DNA of 64,000 bases, from assembly GCF_001612635.1 (NCBI RefSeq), contig NZ_BDAV01000020.1, positions 90,342 to 154,341 on the forward strand, given 5' to 3'. The stretch is from Nocardia africana NBRC 100379. GTDB lineage: Bacteria; Actinomycetota; Actinomycetes; Mycobacteriales; Mycobacteriaceae. The notes under the pieces are model-generated. The model saw only the letters and a program-made list of their open reading frames with translations. It had not been told where the DNA came from and searched no databases. Position 1 is the stretch's first letter. Each line of letters opens with the position of its first letter. Below, piece after piece: positions 32,664 through 41,228 of this stretch. The translations under genes and the position numbers were made by a program.

Positions 32664-32996
32664 GCCGCTGTGGCCGGCGCCACGACCGGCCGGCGCCCGG
32701 CGAAGCCGACAATCTACCGCCGGACCTGTGAGGTAGATTACGCCGCACGGGGCCTCTTCTACCAGGCCGATGCACGCCATCCGCGGCACCGACGGAGAAC
32801 CTGGAAGTTCGATCATTCGGTTATCGAGAGAAATGCAAGATCAAATAGCGCCATTCGGCAAAATATCTCGTTCGCCAGTCGTTAACCGTGACCATTCACA
32901 CAGTAACGAAACTGGATTCACCGATTTCACTTTCCATATATTGGGTGACACGCCGTGATGGCGTCGTTATCGAACTGTGAAAGGAATGCCCCGCAC
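32664..32996. other. Divergent intergenic region
   Basis: Between the repeat block and the secreted-protein gene, GC content falls (around 32830-32960 is notably AT-rich), as expected for promoters. The GC-rich part (32670-32700) has imperfect dyads built on GGCCGGCGCC. No gene seen. Confidence 0.4.
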
Positions 32997-33284
32997 ATGG
33001 TCTCTCGCAAGATCGTCGCTGCCGCCACCCTCTCCGCCGGCGCCCTGTTCCTCGGCCCGGTCGCCATGGCCTCGGCCGCGCCCTCCGCCGACTCGGGCAC
33101 CACCGCCCCCGCCCAGTTGAGCTCGGGATCGTCCGATACCGGCTCATCCTCCGGTTCCGCCGGATTGTCGTCGGGCTCGGCGACGCTCGACTCCGGTAGC
33201 TCCGCCCTCGACGAGGGCACCTCCACCATCGACAACATCATCACGGCGATCACCGGTATCAGGGACCTGTCCCAGCCCAAGTAG
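32997..33284 (+). CDS. Small secreted Ser/Gly-rich protein, 95 aa
   Basis: MVSRKIVAAATLSAGALFLGPVAMASAAPSADS is a classic Sec signal peptide with cleavage after about residue 28 (ASA-AP). The mature part is a low-complexity Ser/Gly/Asp segment (SSGSSDTGSSSGSAGLSSGSATLDSGSSALDEG) ending in a short hydrophobic helix, TSTIDNIITAITGIRDLSQPK. AAAGGA lies upstream at longer-than-usual spacing. No Cys are present. Probably a cell-wall or secreted surface protein of unknown role. Confidence 0.65.
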   Translation: MVSRKIVAAATLSAGALFLGPVAMASAAPSADSGTTAPAQLSSGSSDTGSSSGSAGLSSGSATLDSGSSALDEGTSTIDNIITAITGIRDLSQPK

Positions 33285-33691
33285 GCATCCTGATCCCGCG
33301 CCGACAGACGACTACTCCACTCTTGCCGGCCCGCGGACCGGCCTCCGCCGGCACCGCACCCCGTGCGGAATAGCGGTCCATTGCCGCGAATTCGCCATAT
33401 TCGCCCCCTTCGGGTCTCAGCGTCGAGTTTCCGTAGCGGACGAATTCCGAGTACTCCATTGATGTGCCGGTGAGACAGCTCGGCGCCGCGGCGGCTTGGT
33501 CGCTTCGCCGCTTCGTTTCGCACCAATCGCGGAAATCGTCGGAAGGCCGGACATTTCTCGCCAGCGCTGGTACCGGTCGACCGCCACGAGACCAACGGCC
33601 GTGCCAGGGTTCACCGGCCTCCGTTGCCGATTAGAGTTCAGGTGTCCGGATCCGCCCCGACCCTCCGGGCAGTTCGGAGAGTGGAGCGACC
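33285..33691. other. Intergenic region
   Basis: A 407-base gap. It holds a terminator-like GCCGG/CCGGC stem at 33325-33342 after the secreted-protein gene and the promoter of the RpiR gene near its end (GGAG at 33678-33681 serves as that gene's ribosome site). Otherwise I see nothing. Confidence 0.4.
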
Positions 33692-34600
33692 ATGGCCGCC
33701 ACGAATGAGCAGTCGACGCCGGGCCCTGCGAGCTTCGACGAGCTTTTGACCGAACTGCGCCGGCGTCTCGATTCGATGTCACCTTCGCATCGCAAGCTCG
33801 CCGAGCGCGTGATGTCGGACCCCGAGACCGTCGCGTTCATGACCGTCTCGGAGCTCGCCTCCGCGGCCGGGGTGAACCAGGCCACCGTCGTCCGGTTCGC
33901 CAATGGCCTGGGATTGCAGGGCTACCCGGGGCTGATCCGCCTGTGTCGTGAACATCTGCAGGAGCAGGCGCAACTACTGCGCCGCTTCGACAACCTGGAG
34001 CAACTCGGAACCGCCGCAAACGGAGTGCTCGAACGAGCCGCAGCGCTGGATCAGGCCAACATCGCTCGCACTTTCGCCCGTATCGAGGAGTCGGCCTGGC
34101 ACCGCGTTGTCGAGCACCTCGCGCGCGATGCCCACGTTCACGTGCTGGGGCTCCGCAAATCTCATGCCCCGGCCTACCTGCTCGGATATCTACTCGGCAT
34201 GCTGCGCGAGGATGTGCACACGATCAACGGCGGCGCCGGCTCGCTCACCGACGAACTGCGCCGTGTGCACGCGGGCGACTGCTTCGTCGCGATCTCCATT
34301 CACCGCTACAGCACCGACACTGTGCGCGCTGCGCAGTGGGCACGCGAGCGCGGTGCGCATGTGGTGGCGCTGACCGATAACGCCGGGTCCCCGCTCGCGG
34401 CTTCCGCGCACGATTGTTTTCTCGTCGACGCGTCCAGTGCCTCGGTTCTCCGGTCGATGACCGCGTTCACCTCCTTGGCACAGGCGTTGGCCGCCGGTGT
34501 CGCCCAAACCCTCGGACACAGCGTCCGATCGACCCTGCTGGAGGAGGAGAAACTGCTCGGCAGTTTCGGTATCTACAGCCGTGGGACGACTGGTCCCTGA
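33692..34600 (+). CDS. RpiR/MurR-family transcriptional regulator
   Basis: 302 aa. The N-terminal HTH_6 domain is clear (residues 12-85: FDELLTELRRRLDSMSPSHRKLAERVMSDPETVAFMTVSELASAAGVNQATVVRFANGLGLQGYPGLIRLCREHL). A SIS phosphosugar-binding domain follows at about 125-265 (HVHVLGLRKSHAPAYLLGYLLGML, GDCFVAISIHRYSTDTVRAAQWARERGAHVVALTD). RpiR proteins sense sugar phosphates, or in some actinobacteria carnitine- or acyl-type catabolites. It is convergent with the decayed oxidase gene. Its target could be the acyl-CoA operon beyond, or the ABC importer upstream. Confidence 0.9.
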   Translation: MAATNEQSTPGPASFDELLTELRRRLDSMSPSHRKLAERVMSDPETVAFMTVSELASAAGVNQATVVRFANGLGLQGYPGLIRLCREHLQEQAQLLRRFDNLEQLGTAANGVLERAAALDQANIARTFARIEESAWHRVVEHLARDAHVHVLGLRKSHAPAYLLGYLLGMLREDVHTINGGAGSLTDELRRVHAGDCFVAISIHRYSTDTVRAAQWARERGAHVVALTDNAGSPLAASAHDCFLVDASSASVLRSMTAFTSLAQALAAGVAQTLGHSVRSTLLEEEKLLGSFGIYSRGTTGP

Positions 34601-34602
34601 CG

Positions 34603-35365
34603 TCATTTCGCGGGAAGAATGTGCGGGTTGAGCAGTCGCGCCGGATCCAGGGCAGCCCGGATGGATCGCATGATGTCGAGGTCGACGTCGCTGCGACCGA
34701 GCCCGATCCATCGAGCCTTGGCCCGCCCGATTCCGTGCTCGGCGCTGATGCTGCCGTCGTGGGGGGCGACTCGCCGCAGCACCGTGTCGGTCACCGCATC
34801 GCGGTCGTCGTCGGCGATATCGAGGAGATTCACGTGGATGTTGCCGTCGCCCAGATGACCGAAACACATCGCCCGCACGGCAGGAGCCGATTCGGCGAGC
34901 GCCTCGCCGAGGGCCACCAGGAACGGCTCGATCTCACGCAACGGCGTGGACAGATCGAGTTTCACCGGCGGAGTGGATGATTCGGCGCTCACCGATTCGG
35001 TATGGCCTTCCCGGTACCGCCGGAGGCGAGGCGCCGGCCCCGGCTCCACGGCTGCGTCGAGCACCATCGGCCCGGCGGCTTCCAGCACGTCGAACAGCAC
35101 TGTCTGGGTGTCCGGTGGGCCCTACACCTCCTCCAGCAGGTAGAACGCCGGGTCGGCAGCGAGCGGTGCTCGAAGAGCGCAATGTTTGCAAACCAGGTGG
35201 ATACCCGCCCGCGTCATCAGTTCGGCAGCCTCCAAAGTCAGTCCCGCACGCCGCAATTCGGCTATCAGACTCAGTGCGACGCCGACGTTGCCGACGCCGA
35301 TGAGGGCGACGTGCGTTTCCCGCGGAGGCACGACCAGCCGCATCAGCACGCGGGTGACATCGCCG
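34603..35365 (-). pseudogene. Truncated, stop-interrupted FAD-linked oxidase (GlcD-type)
   Basis: Read on the minus strand, the region encodes the C-terminal half of an FAD-linked oxidase. It runs from VTRVLMRLVVPPRETHVALIG through GLTLEAAELMTRAGIHLVC and AFYLLEEV, then an in-frame TAG at 35124-35122, then resumes in the same frame with TVLFDVLEAAGPMVLDAAVE, MCFGHLGDGNIHVNLLDIAD and ISAEHGIGRAKARWIGLG to the normal ARLLNPHIL end. The FAD-binding N-terminal half is absent: homology begins right after the stop of the enoyl-CoA hydratase gene. The last 166 codons could still be translated from GTG 35100 but would lack the cofactor domain. An intact relative is at 11552. Confidence 0.85.
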
Positions 35366-35366
35366 G

Positions 35367-36167
35367 CTATGCGCCGGTGAACCGCGGCTCTCGGCGGGCC
35401 AGCATCGCCGCGACGGCTTCGGCGTGGTCGGCGGTGTGGTGGACCGCGGCCTGCATCGCTGCCGAAAGCTCCAAAACGCTGTCCAGGCTGTGGTTTTCGG
35501 CCGAACGCAGCAGGCGTTTGGTCATCCGCAGCGCATGCGGCGGTTGCCGCGCGATCCGCGTCGCGAGATCGTGCGCCGACTCGAGCAGCCGCGCGGGCTC
35601 GACGACCGCGGAGATCAGGCCCCACTCGAGCGCGGTGGCGGCGTCGACCGGCTCGCCCGTGAAGGCCATCTCCGCGGCACGAGCGGTGCCGATCGCCCGG
35701 GACAGCAGCCACGCCCCGCCGTCGCCGGGAACGATGCCGACTCGCACGAAGCTCTCGGCGAAGGTGGCGGCCGTGGAGGCGAGCCGAATGTCGCACATCA
35801 TCGCGAGATCGCAGCCGGCACCCACCGCAGGCCCGTTCACGGCCGCGATCGTCGGAACTTCGCAGTAATACAGGGCTTTGGGTATGCGCTGAATGCCGTG
35901 CCGGTAATTGCGATACAGCTCGGCCGGACTGCCGCCGAACATGCCCGCCCGGTCGCGCATGTGTTCGATGTTGCCTCCCGAGGAGAAGGCCGGGCCGGTC
36001 GCGCTGAGGATGGCAACGCGAACGGTGAGGTCACGGTCGGCCTCGGCGACGGCGTCTTCCACTGCCGCGATGGTTTCGGGGTCGGAGATCGGGTTGCGTG
36101 CGCCCGGGTTGTCCAGAGTCCACACCACGACGTGACCGCTGCGGTCGATCCGCACGGGACCACTCAC
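35367..36167 (-). CDS. Enoyl-CoA hydratase/isomerase family protein
   Basis: 266 aa crotonase-fold protein: TLDNPGARNPIS, the oxyanion-hole segments SATGPAFSSGGNIEHMRD and AAVNGPAVGAGCDLAMMCDIRLAS, then FAESFVRVGIVPGDGGAWLLSRAIG. Glu and Asp around the active site are partly kept, so either hydratase or isomerase/lyase chemistry is possible. GTG 36167 overlaps the stop of the acyl-CoA synthetase gene by four bases (GTGA), so the two are coupled. Its 3' end abuts the oxidase remnant, a likely deletion junction. Confidence 0.88.
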   Translation of the reverse strand: MSGPVRIDRSGHVVVWTLDNPGARNPISDPETIAAVEDAVAEADRDLTVRVAILSATGPAFSSGGNIEHMRDRAGMFGGSPAELYRNYRHGIQRIPKALYYCEVPTIAAVNGPAVGAGCDLAMMCDIRLASTAATFAESFVRVGIVPGDGGAWLLSRAIGTARAAEMAFTGEPVDAATALEWGLISAVVEPARLLESAHDLATRIARQPPHALRMTKRLLRSAENHSLDSVLELSAAMQAAVHHTADHAEAVAAMLARREPRFTGA

Positions 36168-38341
36168 TGTTCGGGCTCCTCGGTGTCGTTGCCGGACAGA
36201 ATGATTCGAACATCCACGGGAACGATCGCAGTGCTGGAGGCGATCACCGGATTGAGGTCGAGTTCGGCGATCTCCGGATGCGCCGCGGCGATCGCGCCGA
36301 CGCGAACCAGCAAGCGCGCCAGCTCGTTTCGGTCTACTGATCCCAGGTGGCGGTGGCCGTCGAGCAGACGCGACGCCCTGGTCTCCTCGATCATCTCGAG
36401 GGCTTCGAATTCGGTGAGCGGCGCGGCGCGGAAGGTGACGTCGTCCCATGCTTCCACCAGTACGCCGCCGCTGCCGAAGGCGACGACGGGGCCGAACACC
36501 GGGTCGCGCATCGCCCCGACGAGTACCTCGACCCCCGGCTCGGCCATCGGGGTGACGATGATCCCGTCGATCCGCGCACCGGGCACACCGGAGGTCACCG
36601 AGCTGATCATGGCCGCGGCAGTCGCCTCCACAGTCTCGGCCGTCACGTTCAACCGCACACCACCGACATCGGATTTGTGCACGACGCCGGGCGACACGAT
36701 GCGCAACGCGCACGGCCGCCGGTATGCGCGGACGGCGGTGACGGCATCGGCGACCGTCGGCGCCACCGTCCAATCTCCGACATCGATGCCCTGCCGGCTC
36801 AGGAAGGTTCGGGCGGCGGGTTCGTCGAGCACCGGCCGATCGGAGACCAGCCGCGGTGCGGGGGCTGGTAAGTCGAACGAGGAACGCTGTGCCGCGGTGG
36901 CCACTATTCTGCCGCGTCGGTGCAGGGCCGCGACAATCCGCGCGGCGTGGTCGATGGAACCCGTCACCGTGACGCCTCGGACACGCAACATGTCGTGATT
37001 CGCAATCGTTTCACCGGCGTAACAACTGTGCACGACCAGCGGAATCCCCTGGGCGGCAGTGCGTTCCAGCAAACGCGCCGAGGCGGGCGCCTCCTGTTCG
37101 GCCAGCGCGGCGTCGAAGCGCAGGTGGTAGCCCCCGTACATCCCGACGATCAACACCAGCCCGACCGCGGGGTCATCGGTCAGGATCTCGACCGCCTCGG
37201 CGAAGAGAGCGGGATCGGTGTCGGTGGCGCCGGCGACATCGACGGGATTCAACACCGCCGCCGCGGGACCGAGCAGCCGTCGCAGGGCGTCGCGGGTGTC
37301 GTCGGCGAGCGAAGCGAGTTCGACACCGGCGGCGGCCAGCGCGTCGGCCGCCAGCGCGGCGTGGCCACCGCCGTCGGACAGAACGACGACACCGCGGCCG
37401 GCGGGCATGGGGTCGGTGGAGGCCAACGCATTGGCGAGCACAGCGAATTCGTCGGATCGGTCGACCGATTCCACGCCCGCCTGGCGCAGCACGGCGGCGG
37501 CGACAGCGTCGGATCCGGCCACGGACGCGGTGTGGGACAGCGCGGTGGCCCGCCCAGCCGCCGACCGTCCCCCACGCAGGACCACCACCGGGGTCTCCCG
37601 GATCGCCCGCGCGGCGGACCGGAGGAACGCACGCCCGTCGGTGAATCCTTCGATATGGATGGCGATCACCCCGGTTTCGGGATGGCGCGCCAGTTCGGCG
37701 AGGCATTCGTCGTAGCTGACATCGACCTGGTTGCCGAGTCCGACATACGCGTGGATTCCGGTGCCCCGCACCACCCGTAGGTCGTTGATCAGCGACAGCA
37801 GCATGTTGCCGCTCTGCGTGATCGCGCTGATCGCTCCGGCCGGAACAGTCTGTATACCAACAAGATTCGCACCGGTGGCGAGATTGAGCAGCCCCGACGT
37901 GTTGGGCCCGACGACGCGGATGCCGGTGTCGGCGATCGCCCGAGCCAACGCGTCCTGGACCTGCGCGCCCGCTGCGCCGGTCTCCTCGAATCCGTTGGCC
38001 AGCACCACCGCCGCGGGGATCCCCACCGCCGCGCAGTGCCGTAGCGCGTCCGGAACGGCCGCCGCGGGCAGGGCGATGAGGGCCACGTCCACGCCGTAGG
38101 GCAGCTGCGCGATCGACGTAGCGACCTCGAGACCGAGAATGCGGCCGCCCCGGGGATTCACCGGATACACCGGATAGTCGAAGCCGGCCTCGTGAAGGGC
38201 TCGCACAGCCTGGTAGCCGCGTTTGCCGGGATCGGCCGAGGCGCCGACGACCGCGATCGAATGCGGGTCGAACAGCCGGGTGACAGCCGAGCGCGCGGCA
38301 GCGGGCTCCAAGACGGGCGATGCGGAATATGCCTGTGCCAC
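36164..38341 (-). CDS. Acyl-CoA synthetase, NDP-forming (acetate-CoA ligase superfamily)
   Basis: 725 aa, a single-chain alpha-beta fusion. The N-terminal CoA-binding Rossmann domain is LFDPHSIAVVGASADPGKRGYQAVRAL to about residue 150. The succinyl-CoA-ligase-like domain contains the candidate phospho-His in SHTASVAG. The C-terminal ATP-grasp domain, from about 490, includes VSPGVVHKSDVGGVRLNV and VFGPVVAFGSGGVLVEAW. These enzymes join a carboxylic acid to CoA with ATP. Start GTG 38341 is 7 bases past the stop of the upstream enoyl-CoA hydratase gene. The operon (hydratase, synthetase, hydratase) suggests activation and beta-oxidation-like processing of an unusual acid. Confidence 0.9.
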   Translation of the reverse strand: MAQAYSASPVLEPAAARSAVTRLFDPHSIAVVGASADPGKRGYQAVRALHEAGFDYPVYPVNPRGGRILGLEVATSIAQLPYGVDVALIALPAAAVPDALRHCAAVGIPAAVVLANGFEETGAAGAQVQDALARAIADTGIRVVGPNTSGLLNLATGANLVGIQTVPAGAISAITQSGNMLLSLINDLRVVRGTGIHAYVGLGNQVDVSYDECLAELARHPETGVIAIHIEGFTDGRAFLRSAARAIRETPVVVLRGGRSAAGRATALSHTASVAGSDAVAAAVLRQAGVESVDRSDEFAVLANALASTDPMPAGRGVVVLSDGGGHAALAADALAAAGVELASLADDTRDALRRLLGPAAAVLNPVDVAGATDTDPALFAEAVEILTDDPAVGLVLIVGMYGGYHLRFDAALAEQEAPASARLLERTAAQGIPLVVHSCYAGETIANHDMLRVRGVTVTGSIDHAARIVAALHRRGRIVATAAQRSSFDLPAPAPRLVSDRPVLDEPAARTFLSRQGIDVGDWTVAPTVADAVTAVRAYRRPCALRIVSPGVVHKSDVGGVRLNVTAETVEATAAAMISSVTSGVPGARIDGIIVTPMAEPGVEVLVGAMRDPVFGPVVAFGSGGVLVEAWDDVTFRAAPLTEFEALEMIEETRASRLLDGHRHLGSVDRNELARLLVRVGAIAAAHPEIAELDLNPVIASSTAIVPVDVRIILSGNDTEEPEQ

Positions 38342-38348
38342 AGCGTTT

Positions 38349-39122
38349 CTACTTTCCCTCGAAGCGGGGGGCGCGCCGCTCGGTGAAGGCCGCGACCCCC
38401 TCGGCCCAGTCCTGCGTGTCCATCAGAGCGAGAATCTGTCGCGGTTCCGATTCGAGCGCCGCCTCGAGAGAGTCGGTGCGGCGCAACGCCTCTTTCATCC
38501 GGCCCACAGACAGCGGGGCCTTGGTGGCCACCGTGGTGGCCAGCGCCCGAGCCGCCGCGACGACGCTGTCGCCGTCTACCGCCAGGTAGGCCAGACCCCA
38601 CGCGTGCGCGTCCGCGCCGCTGAATCGCTCACCGAGCAACAGCAGCTCGGTGGCGCGGCGCAGACCCACGAGGCGCGGCAGCCGGTGGGTGACTCCGCCG
38701 CCCACGAAGGTGCCGAGACCGACCTCCGGGAAGCCCATCCGAGCATCCGAGGCGACGACGAGAAAGTCTGCGCTGACTGCGATTTCGGCGCCGGCACCGA
38801 GCGCGTATCCGTTGACGGCGGCGACCACCGGAGTATTCATGATCTGTATCTGCTCACACACTCTCTGGGCCAGCAGCAGGTAGCGCTCACGTTCGGAGCG
38901 GTCGCGCGCGCCGGAGCTGTGGGCTTTCATGTCGGCGCCGACACAGAAGGCGCGTCCCGCGCCCGTGATGACGACGGCGCGGATCTCGGGTGCCGAATCG
39001 GCAAGCGCCAGTTGCTCGATCAGCGATTCGTACATCGTCTCGCTGACCGCGTTGAGGCGATCCGGGCGGTTCAAGGTCAGCGTCATCAGATGCTCGGAAG
39101 GAGTCGTCAGCACTGTCGTCAC
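38349..39122 (-). CDS. Enoyl-CoA hydratase
   Basis: 257 aa crotonase-family protein: LTLNRPDRLNAVSETMYESL, oxyanion-hole segments TGAGRAFCVGADMKAH and AAVNGYALGAGAEIAVSADFLVVA, and FPEVGLGTFVGGGVTHRLPRLVG. The last resembles the second-Glu region of true hydratases and carnitinyl-CoA dehydratases. It is the first gene of the minus-strand acyl-CoA operon. GTG 39122 is chosen because the 16 codons before it are basic and unlike family starts. A perfect inverted repeat lies 56 bases upstream in the divergent region. Confidence 0.87.
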   Translation of the reverse strand: MTTVLTTPSEHLMTLTLNRPDRLNAVSETMYESLIEQLALADSAPEIRAVVITGAGRAFCVGADMKAHSSGARDRSERERYLLLAQRVCEQIQIMNTPVVAAVNGYALGAGAEIAVSADFLVVASDARMGFPEVGLGTFVGGGVTHRLPRLVGLRRATELLLLGERFSGADAHAWGLAYLAVDGDSVVAAARALATTVATKAPLSVGRMKEALRRTDSLEAALESEPRQILALMDTQDWAEGVAAFTERRAPRFEGK

Positions 39123-39177
39123 GGTCGGTGTGTCCCTTCGTCTGCTCGGGCACGGCTGCGCCGGCTGCAACCAATAT

Positions 39178-39201
39178 TTGCACAGAACTTATTTTGTGCA
39201 A
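39178..39201. promoter_or_regulatory. Candidate operator TTGCACA-N10-TGTGCAA
   Basis: A perfect 7-bp inverted repeat with a 10-base AT-rich centre, 17 bp from half-site to half-site. It is midway between the divergent acyl-CoA operon and the permease gene, where a common repressor would bind. Confidence 0.65.
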
Positions 39202-39293
39202 CTTCTCTTGCATCCCGTGGGAATGGTGTGTTTCATAGGAGGCCAAGGGATTACCCGGGTCACAGCCCAGCGGTTCAGGAAGAAGGCGCCACC

Positions 39294-40706
39294 GTGCCCA
39301 CCTCGTTGTCCACGTCGGACACTCTGCAACGCGCCATCAGCACCCGCCAGATGACGATGATCGGTATCGGCGGCGTCATCGGCGCCGGACTGTTCGTCGG
39401 CAGTGGCACGACGATCGCGTCGGTCGGCCCGGGGATCGTGCTGGTGTATCTGGCCACCGGACTATTGGTCGTGCTGGTCATGCGAATGCTCGCCGAGCTC
39501 GCCACCGCCCACCCGGTCACCGGTTCGTTCTCCGCCTACGCCTCCCGTGAGCTGGGGTCGTGGGCGGGCCTCGCTGTGGGATGGCTCTACGCCTATCACT
39601 GGTGTGTCACAGTGGCTTTCGAAGCGATCGCCGGCGCCGCGATCGCGCACCAGCTGACGCCCGCGGTGCCCACCTGGCTCGCCGCTCTGGGTTTCATGAC
39701 CGCACTCACCACGGTGAACTTGGCCGCCGTCACCTCGTTCGCACGGTTCGAGTTCTGGTTCGCGATGATCAAGGTGACCGCGATCGTCTTGTTCATCGGC
39801 ATCGGCGGTGCCGCGATCCTGGGGCTGCTGCCCTATCACCATCCGCCGGGCACCACGAACCTGCTCGGACACGGTGGGCTGTTTCCTCGCGGCGGCCGCG
39901 TCGTCCTGGTGGCCGTGCTGACCGTCTTCTTCTCCTACTTCGGCACCGAACTGGTGACCATCGCGGCAGGTGAGGCGGCCGATCCCGGCCGCGCGGTCCG
40001 GCGCAGCATGCGCAGCGTCGCATGGCGCATCGTGATCTTCTACGTGGGCTCGATACTCGTCGTTGTCACGCTGCTGCCCTGGGATGCCGCCGTGGTCACC
40101 GAAAGTCCTTATACCGCAGTGCTGTCCACGCTCGGCCTGCCCGGCGCCCGGACGGTCATGAATCTCGTCGTGCTCACTTCGGTGCTGTCATGCCTGAATT
40201 CCGGCATCTACTCGTCCTCGCGGATGTTGTTCTCGCTGGCCCAGCGCGGGGAGGCGCCTGCGCTACTCGGCCGCCCAGGAGCGTCCGCCGTGCCCGTGGC
40301 AGCGGTGCTCGCGGCCGCCAGTGCGGGGTTCGTCGCGGTCGGCGCCAACTACTTCCTGCCGACCGGCGCGGTGTTCACGTTCCTGCTGAACTCGTCGGGT
40401 TCGGTCGCTGTCGTGGTCTATCTCTGCATCTGTGCCACGCAGATCGTCTCGCGTCGCAACGAGCGGCCCGACGTCGATCACGGGCGTGGAGTCCGGATGT
40501 GGTGGCATCCCTACCTGTCGTACCTGGTGGGCACGGCGCTGGTCACCATCGTGGCGGCCATGGCTTTCACCACCGCGACGCGAAACTCCCTGGCACTGAC
40601 CATGACCGTGACCGCGGCGGCGATCTGCGCGGGGCTGGTCCATCAGCGATACCGCCGAACTGTGAACACCGCCGGCGGCGGAGTAACCCAGCCGTCGCAA
40701 CCGTAG
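39294..40706 (+). CDS. Amino acid permease (APC superfamily, GabP/ProY type)
   Basis: 470 aa with twelve hydrophobic segments. The N-terminal family signature is MTMIGIGGVIGAGLFVGSGTTIASVGPG, followed by SFSAYASRELGSWAGLAVGWLYAYHW, with FSYFGTELVTIAAGEAADPGRAV in the middle and LNSGIYSSSRMLFSLAQRG after it. It is a proton-coupled importer of amino acids or related amines. GTG 39294 follows AGAAGG. It is divergent from the acyl-CoA synthetase operon and probably imports the same substrate or its precursor under common control. Confidence 0.9.
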   Translation: MPTSLSTSDTLQRAISTRQMTMIGIGGVIGAGLFVGSGTTIASVGPGIVLVYLATGLLVVLVMRMLAELATAHPVTGSFSAYASRELGSWAGLAVGWLYAYHWCVTVAFEAIAGAAIAHQLTPAVPTWLAALGFMTALTTVNLAAVTSFARFEFWFAMIKVTAIVLFIGIGGAAILGLLPYHHPPGTTNLLGHGGLFPRGGRVVLVAVLTVFFSYFGTELVTIAAGEAADPGRAVRRSMRSVAWRIVIFYVGSILVVVTLLPWDAAVVTESPYTAVLSTLGLPGARTVMNLVVLTSVLSCLNSGIYSSSRMLFSLAQRGEAPALLGRPGASAVPVAAVLAAASAGFVAVGANYFLPTGAVFTFLLNSSGSVAVVVYLCICATQIVSRRNERPDVDHGRGVRMWWHPYLSYLVGTALVTIVAAMAFTTATRNSLALTMTVTAAAICAGLVHQRYRRTVNTAGGGVTQPSQP

Positions 40707-40730
40707 CTCCTCGCACGAAAGGCAGACCGC

Positions 40731-41216
40731 ATGTCTCGACACACCGACAAGGACCTGGCAGTCCGCTTGATGTCGGTCATCGTCGACCGGATGGAGCACG
40801 GCGACATCGACTGGAACTGCAGCAGCGTCGATGAAATCGTCTCCAGCGGTGGCGATCCGATCGGTCCGCTCGCCGCGATGATCGCCGAACGCGCACAGGA
40901 TTGCGGCCGGCCGCCGGAACAGTTCATGCCCCGGATCTACGCGATCGTCGATCGCATGCTGGGCAGTCGGCTCACCTTCGGCCCGGACGACAACCCGACC
41001 TACTACATCGGGACGATGCTCGACGGGTACATCGCGGCCGAAGCGCCGCTGCTCCACTGCGCGGACCCGGCGATATCGGAGGACGAACTCGAACTGTCGA
41101 TCACCGAGCCCGCGCGATGCGGCACGGTTATCCTGTCCGGCAGACAAGTCGACGCGCTGATCGCCGGGTTGCTCAGATGGCGCGCCGCTCATCCCGACCC
41201 CGCCCGTCATTCGTGA
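40731..41216 (+). CDS. Hypothetical protein, 161 aa, paired with the CHAP protein
   Basis: ATG 40731 preceded by GAAAGG. The sequence is acidic and helical (MSRHTDKDLAVRLMSVIVDRMEHGDIDWNCSSVDEIVSSGGD), with FGPDDNPTYYIGTMLDGYIAAEAPLL in the middle. No signal peptide, transmembrane segment or known motif. It sits 12 bases before the CHAP-domain gene and is surely co-transcribed with it; a chaperone or cognate immunity role is conceivable but unproven. Confidence 0.65.
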   Translation: MSRHTDKDLAVRLMSVIVDRMEHGDIDWNCSSVDEIVSSGGDPIGPLAAMIAERAQDCGRPPEQFMPRIYAIVDRMLGSRLTFGPDDNPTYYIGTMLDGYIAAEAPLLHCADPAISEDELELSITEPARCGTVILSGRQVDALIAGLLRWRAAHPDPARHS

Positions 41217-41228
41217 GCAGGTATTCCG

